A DNA stretch of 24,234 nt from Thermoflexus sp. (GTDB lineage Bacteria; Chloroflexota; Anaerolineae; Thermoflexales; Thermoflexaceae), in the NCBI GenBank assembly GCA_017743605.1, contig JAGHYO010000009.1, positions 1-24,234 of the forward strand, written 5' to 3'. A program made the translations under genes and the position numbers. Shown here one piece after another: positions 22,661 to 24,234 of the stretch; position 1 is the first letter of the stretch, and the number at the start of each line of letters is the position of its first letter. Under the pieces are notes generated by a model that was not told the DNA's origin, did no database searches, and saw nothing but the letters and a program-made list of their open reading frames with translations.

Positions 22661-24234
22661 ATCCTCATCGCGCGAGACCACAGGCAGCCAGATGTAAAAG
22701 GTACTCCCCGGGCAGCGGACTTCGTCATAGCCCGGGCTCTCCACCCAGATCCGCCCCCCGTGGGCTTCGATGATCCCTCGCGCCAGGGGCAATCCCAACC
22801 CCGGCCCTGCACCCTTGAACTTGACCGAGCCCGTGGAATGTCGCTCAATTGGCCCCACCCGGTAGAACTTCTCGAAGATCAGGGCCTGATCCTCCGGGTC
22901 GATGCCGATCCCCGTGTCCTGCACCGCGATCTCCACATAGTCCGTGGAGCCGCCGGCCTCCTCTGCCGGGACCCGGCGGGCGCGCAGGGTGATTGTCCCC
23001 CCGTCCGGAGTGAACTTGATGGCATTCTGCACCACGTGACGCAAGGCCTGCACCAGCCGGGTCAGATCCCCGTAGATCAATGGCAGGTCCTCCATCGGCT
23101 GCACGATCAGCTTCTGCCTTCGCTCTGCGATCGCCCCCTCCAGCGGCTCCACCGCCATGCGAACCAGCGTAGGGATCTGGATGGAGATGGGGTAGATGGA
23201 AAGGGCCTCTGCGTCGATCTGAGAGACATCCAGCATCACGTTGATGATCTCCTCCAGACGCAGGGCCGATCGGCGGAGGCCCTGCAGGATGTGCTCTAGG
23301 GATCCGCCGGATCCATCCTGCGCGCATAGAGTTTCCGTTAGCAGATCCGTGTATCCCCGGATGTGCGTGAGGGGAGTCCGGAGCTCATGGGAGGCGATCT
23401 CGATGAAATGGGTCTTGGCCCGATCCAGCTTCTCCAGCCGCCGGGCCGCCCGGGCCAGGTCTTCGTTCAGCTCGGCCAGGCGCGCGTTCAGCCGCCGCAG
23501 ATCCTCCACCAGGCGGATGTTCTGCAGCACCGCCGCTGTCTGCTCCGCGATGGAGGCTAGCAGATCCTGATCCGCCAGCCCATAGGCTTCTGTCTCGCCG
23601 CGGGCCCCTAGGGCCAGACATCCCAGCAACACCGCCTGGGCTCGGATGGGAACAAAGAGCTCGACACCCAGACGTTGCAGCCAGCGCCGCTCCTCGGGAT
23701 CTGCTTGCCGGAACGCCTTCCCGAAGTCGATCTCATACTGAGTGAGGGAACGGCCTTCTTGCCACGCCCGCAAGATGGGGCTGTCGGGGGCGAAGCGTCT
23801 CGGGTCGCCCGGCACTTCCCCCAGGCCTGGGATCACCCGTGTCTCCAGCGATGCGTCCGGCCGTTCCTCGAACAGCATCAGGAACCCCCGCCGGAGCCCG
23901 AAGGTCTCCTGCAGCACCGTGAAGGCGGCCTGCGCCAGCGTCTCCATATCCAGCAGGTTGCTGATCGCCTGACTATATCGCCGGACCACCGTGGCAGGCT
24001 CGTCCACGGAGGGCAACAGCCGGCGCCGGAGCCACCTATGTAACGGCCATCCGATCAACCGTTGCGCCAGGACAATGGCCAGCGCCATCCCTCCCCACTC
24101 CAGCCCCCCCGAGACCGCTCCGGGCAGGAACGTCCGCAAGGCCGCTGCTCCCGCCAGGATCCCGAAGACGAGGCCGATCTGCAGGGTCAAACTGAGCCCC
24201 CACGCCAGCAGGGATCGCCCGGCCTGTCGCAAGG
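22658..24234 (-). CDS. Sensor histidine kinase with GAF domain, 5' end outside the window
   Basis: At least 524 residues of a membrane-bound two-component kinase are present. Two membrane helices lie near residues 8-35 and 43-62. A linker and a GAF sensor domain (about 85-245, ending SIAEQTAAVLQNIRLVEDL) follow, then a coiled coil rich in Leu/Arg (245-275). The HisKA domain carries the phospho-acceptor H282 in ASHELRTPLTHIRGY. The ATPase domain shows its N box (NAIKFTPDGG), G1 (DTGIGI), F box (FEKFYR) and G2 (GAGPGLGLPLA); the first Gly of G2 follows an unusual Ser-Val-Lys-Phe-Lys lead. The frame is open to the window end, so the first residues are missing and no response regulator is visible. 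The stop lies next to the shared hairpin. Ligand and target genes are unknown. Confidence 0.92.
   Translation of the reverse strand, partial: LRQAGRSLLAWGLSLTLQIGLVFGILAGAAALRTFLPGAVSGGLEWGGMALAIVLAQRLIGWPLHRWLRRRLLPSVDEPATVVRRYSQAISNLLDMETLAQAAFTVLQETFGLRRGFLMLFEERPDASLETRVIPGLGEVPGDPRRFAPDSPILRAWQEGRSLTQYEIDFGKAFRQADPEERRWLQRLGVELFVPIRAQAVLLGCLALGARGETEAYGLADQDLLASIAEQTAAVLQNIRLVEDLRRLNARLAELNEDLARAARRLEKLDRAKTHFIEIASHELRTPLTHIRGYTDLLTETLCAQDGSGGSLEHILQGLRRSALRLEEIINVMLDVSQIDAEALSIYPISIQIPTLVRMAVEPLEGAIAERRQKLIVQPMEDLPLIYGDLTRLVQALRHVVQNAIKFTPDGGTITLRARRVPAEEAGGSTDYVEIAVQDTGIGIDPEDQALIFEKFYRVGPIERHSTGSVKFKGAGPGLGLPLARGIIEAHGGRIWVESPGYDEVRCPGSTFYIWLPVVSRDED

Noticed and set aside
1..24234. 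tRNA, rRNA, CRISPR array or a known defence system
   Set aside because: I saw no cloverleaf, no rRNA-like stretch, no regularly spaced repeats and no defence-type nuclease, methylase or NTPase cluster.

Overview
This is a GC-rich window with dense genes, strong Shine-Dalgarno sites and the codon bias of a thermophile-like bacterium. The gene types point to the Chloroflexota: a YfhO-type membrane protein, tandem ArsA-like ATPases, a MacB-type exporter split into separate genes, and an S-box-like leader before a sulfur amino acid gene. A Thermoflexus-like or other Anaerolineae-type lineage is my best guess. That placement is inference, because no rRNA or marker gene is present.

Layout. (1) 1-1543: the 3' tail of a probable SAM-I riboswitch and its terminator, then a Cys/Met-metabolism PLP enzyme. 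(2) 1606-3003: a decayed YfhO-like membrane protein gene. (3) 3133-3354: a small four-cysteine protein. (4) 3377-7387, minus strand: a very large membrane protein joining a YfhO-like half to a complete Wzx/MATE-like flippase half. (5) 7467-12178: a divergent TetR-controlled operon (TetR, HlyD-type adaptor, two paralogous MacB/FtsX-type permeases). A palindromic operator overlaps its promoter, and a strong hairpin ends it. (6) 12194-12910, minus strand: thioredoxin and a CDGSH iron-sulfur protein with its own promoter. (7) 13011-13770, minus strand: an unrecognised short gene and a possible decayed neighbour. (8) 13973-18484: the glutamate synthase large subunit, intact, with no small subunit beside it. 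(9) 18510-22660: a 4-kb gene graveyard. It holds remnants of a heme-copper oxidase subunit I-like protein, two ArsA-like ATPases collapsed into one broken chimera, two copies of an unrecognised paralogue similarly collapsed, a MerR regulator and the C-terminus of a ChrA chromate transporter. (10) 22658-24234, minus strand: a GAF-containing sensor histidine kinase whose 5' end lies outside the window.

The intact genes cover sulfur amino acid metabolism, ammonium assimilation, envelope polysaccharide export, drug or lipid efflux and redox chemistry. The most striking feature is decay. Several remnants show internal deletions that join two paralogues, or two neighbouring genes, out of frame, in addition to point stops. 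I found no CRISPR array, no transposase, no tRNA or rRNA, and no convincing new defence system. The best candidates for something not previously described are the YfhO-flippase fusion, the small four-cysteine protein and the unrecognised gene at 13011-13508.
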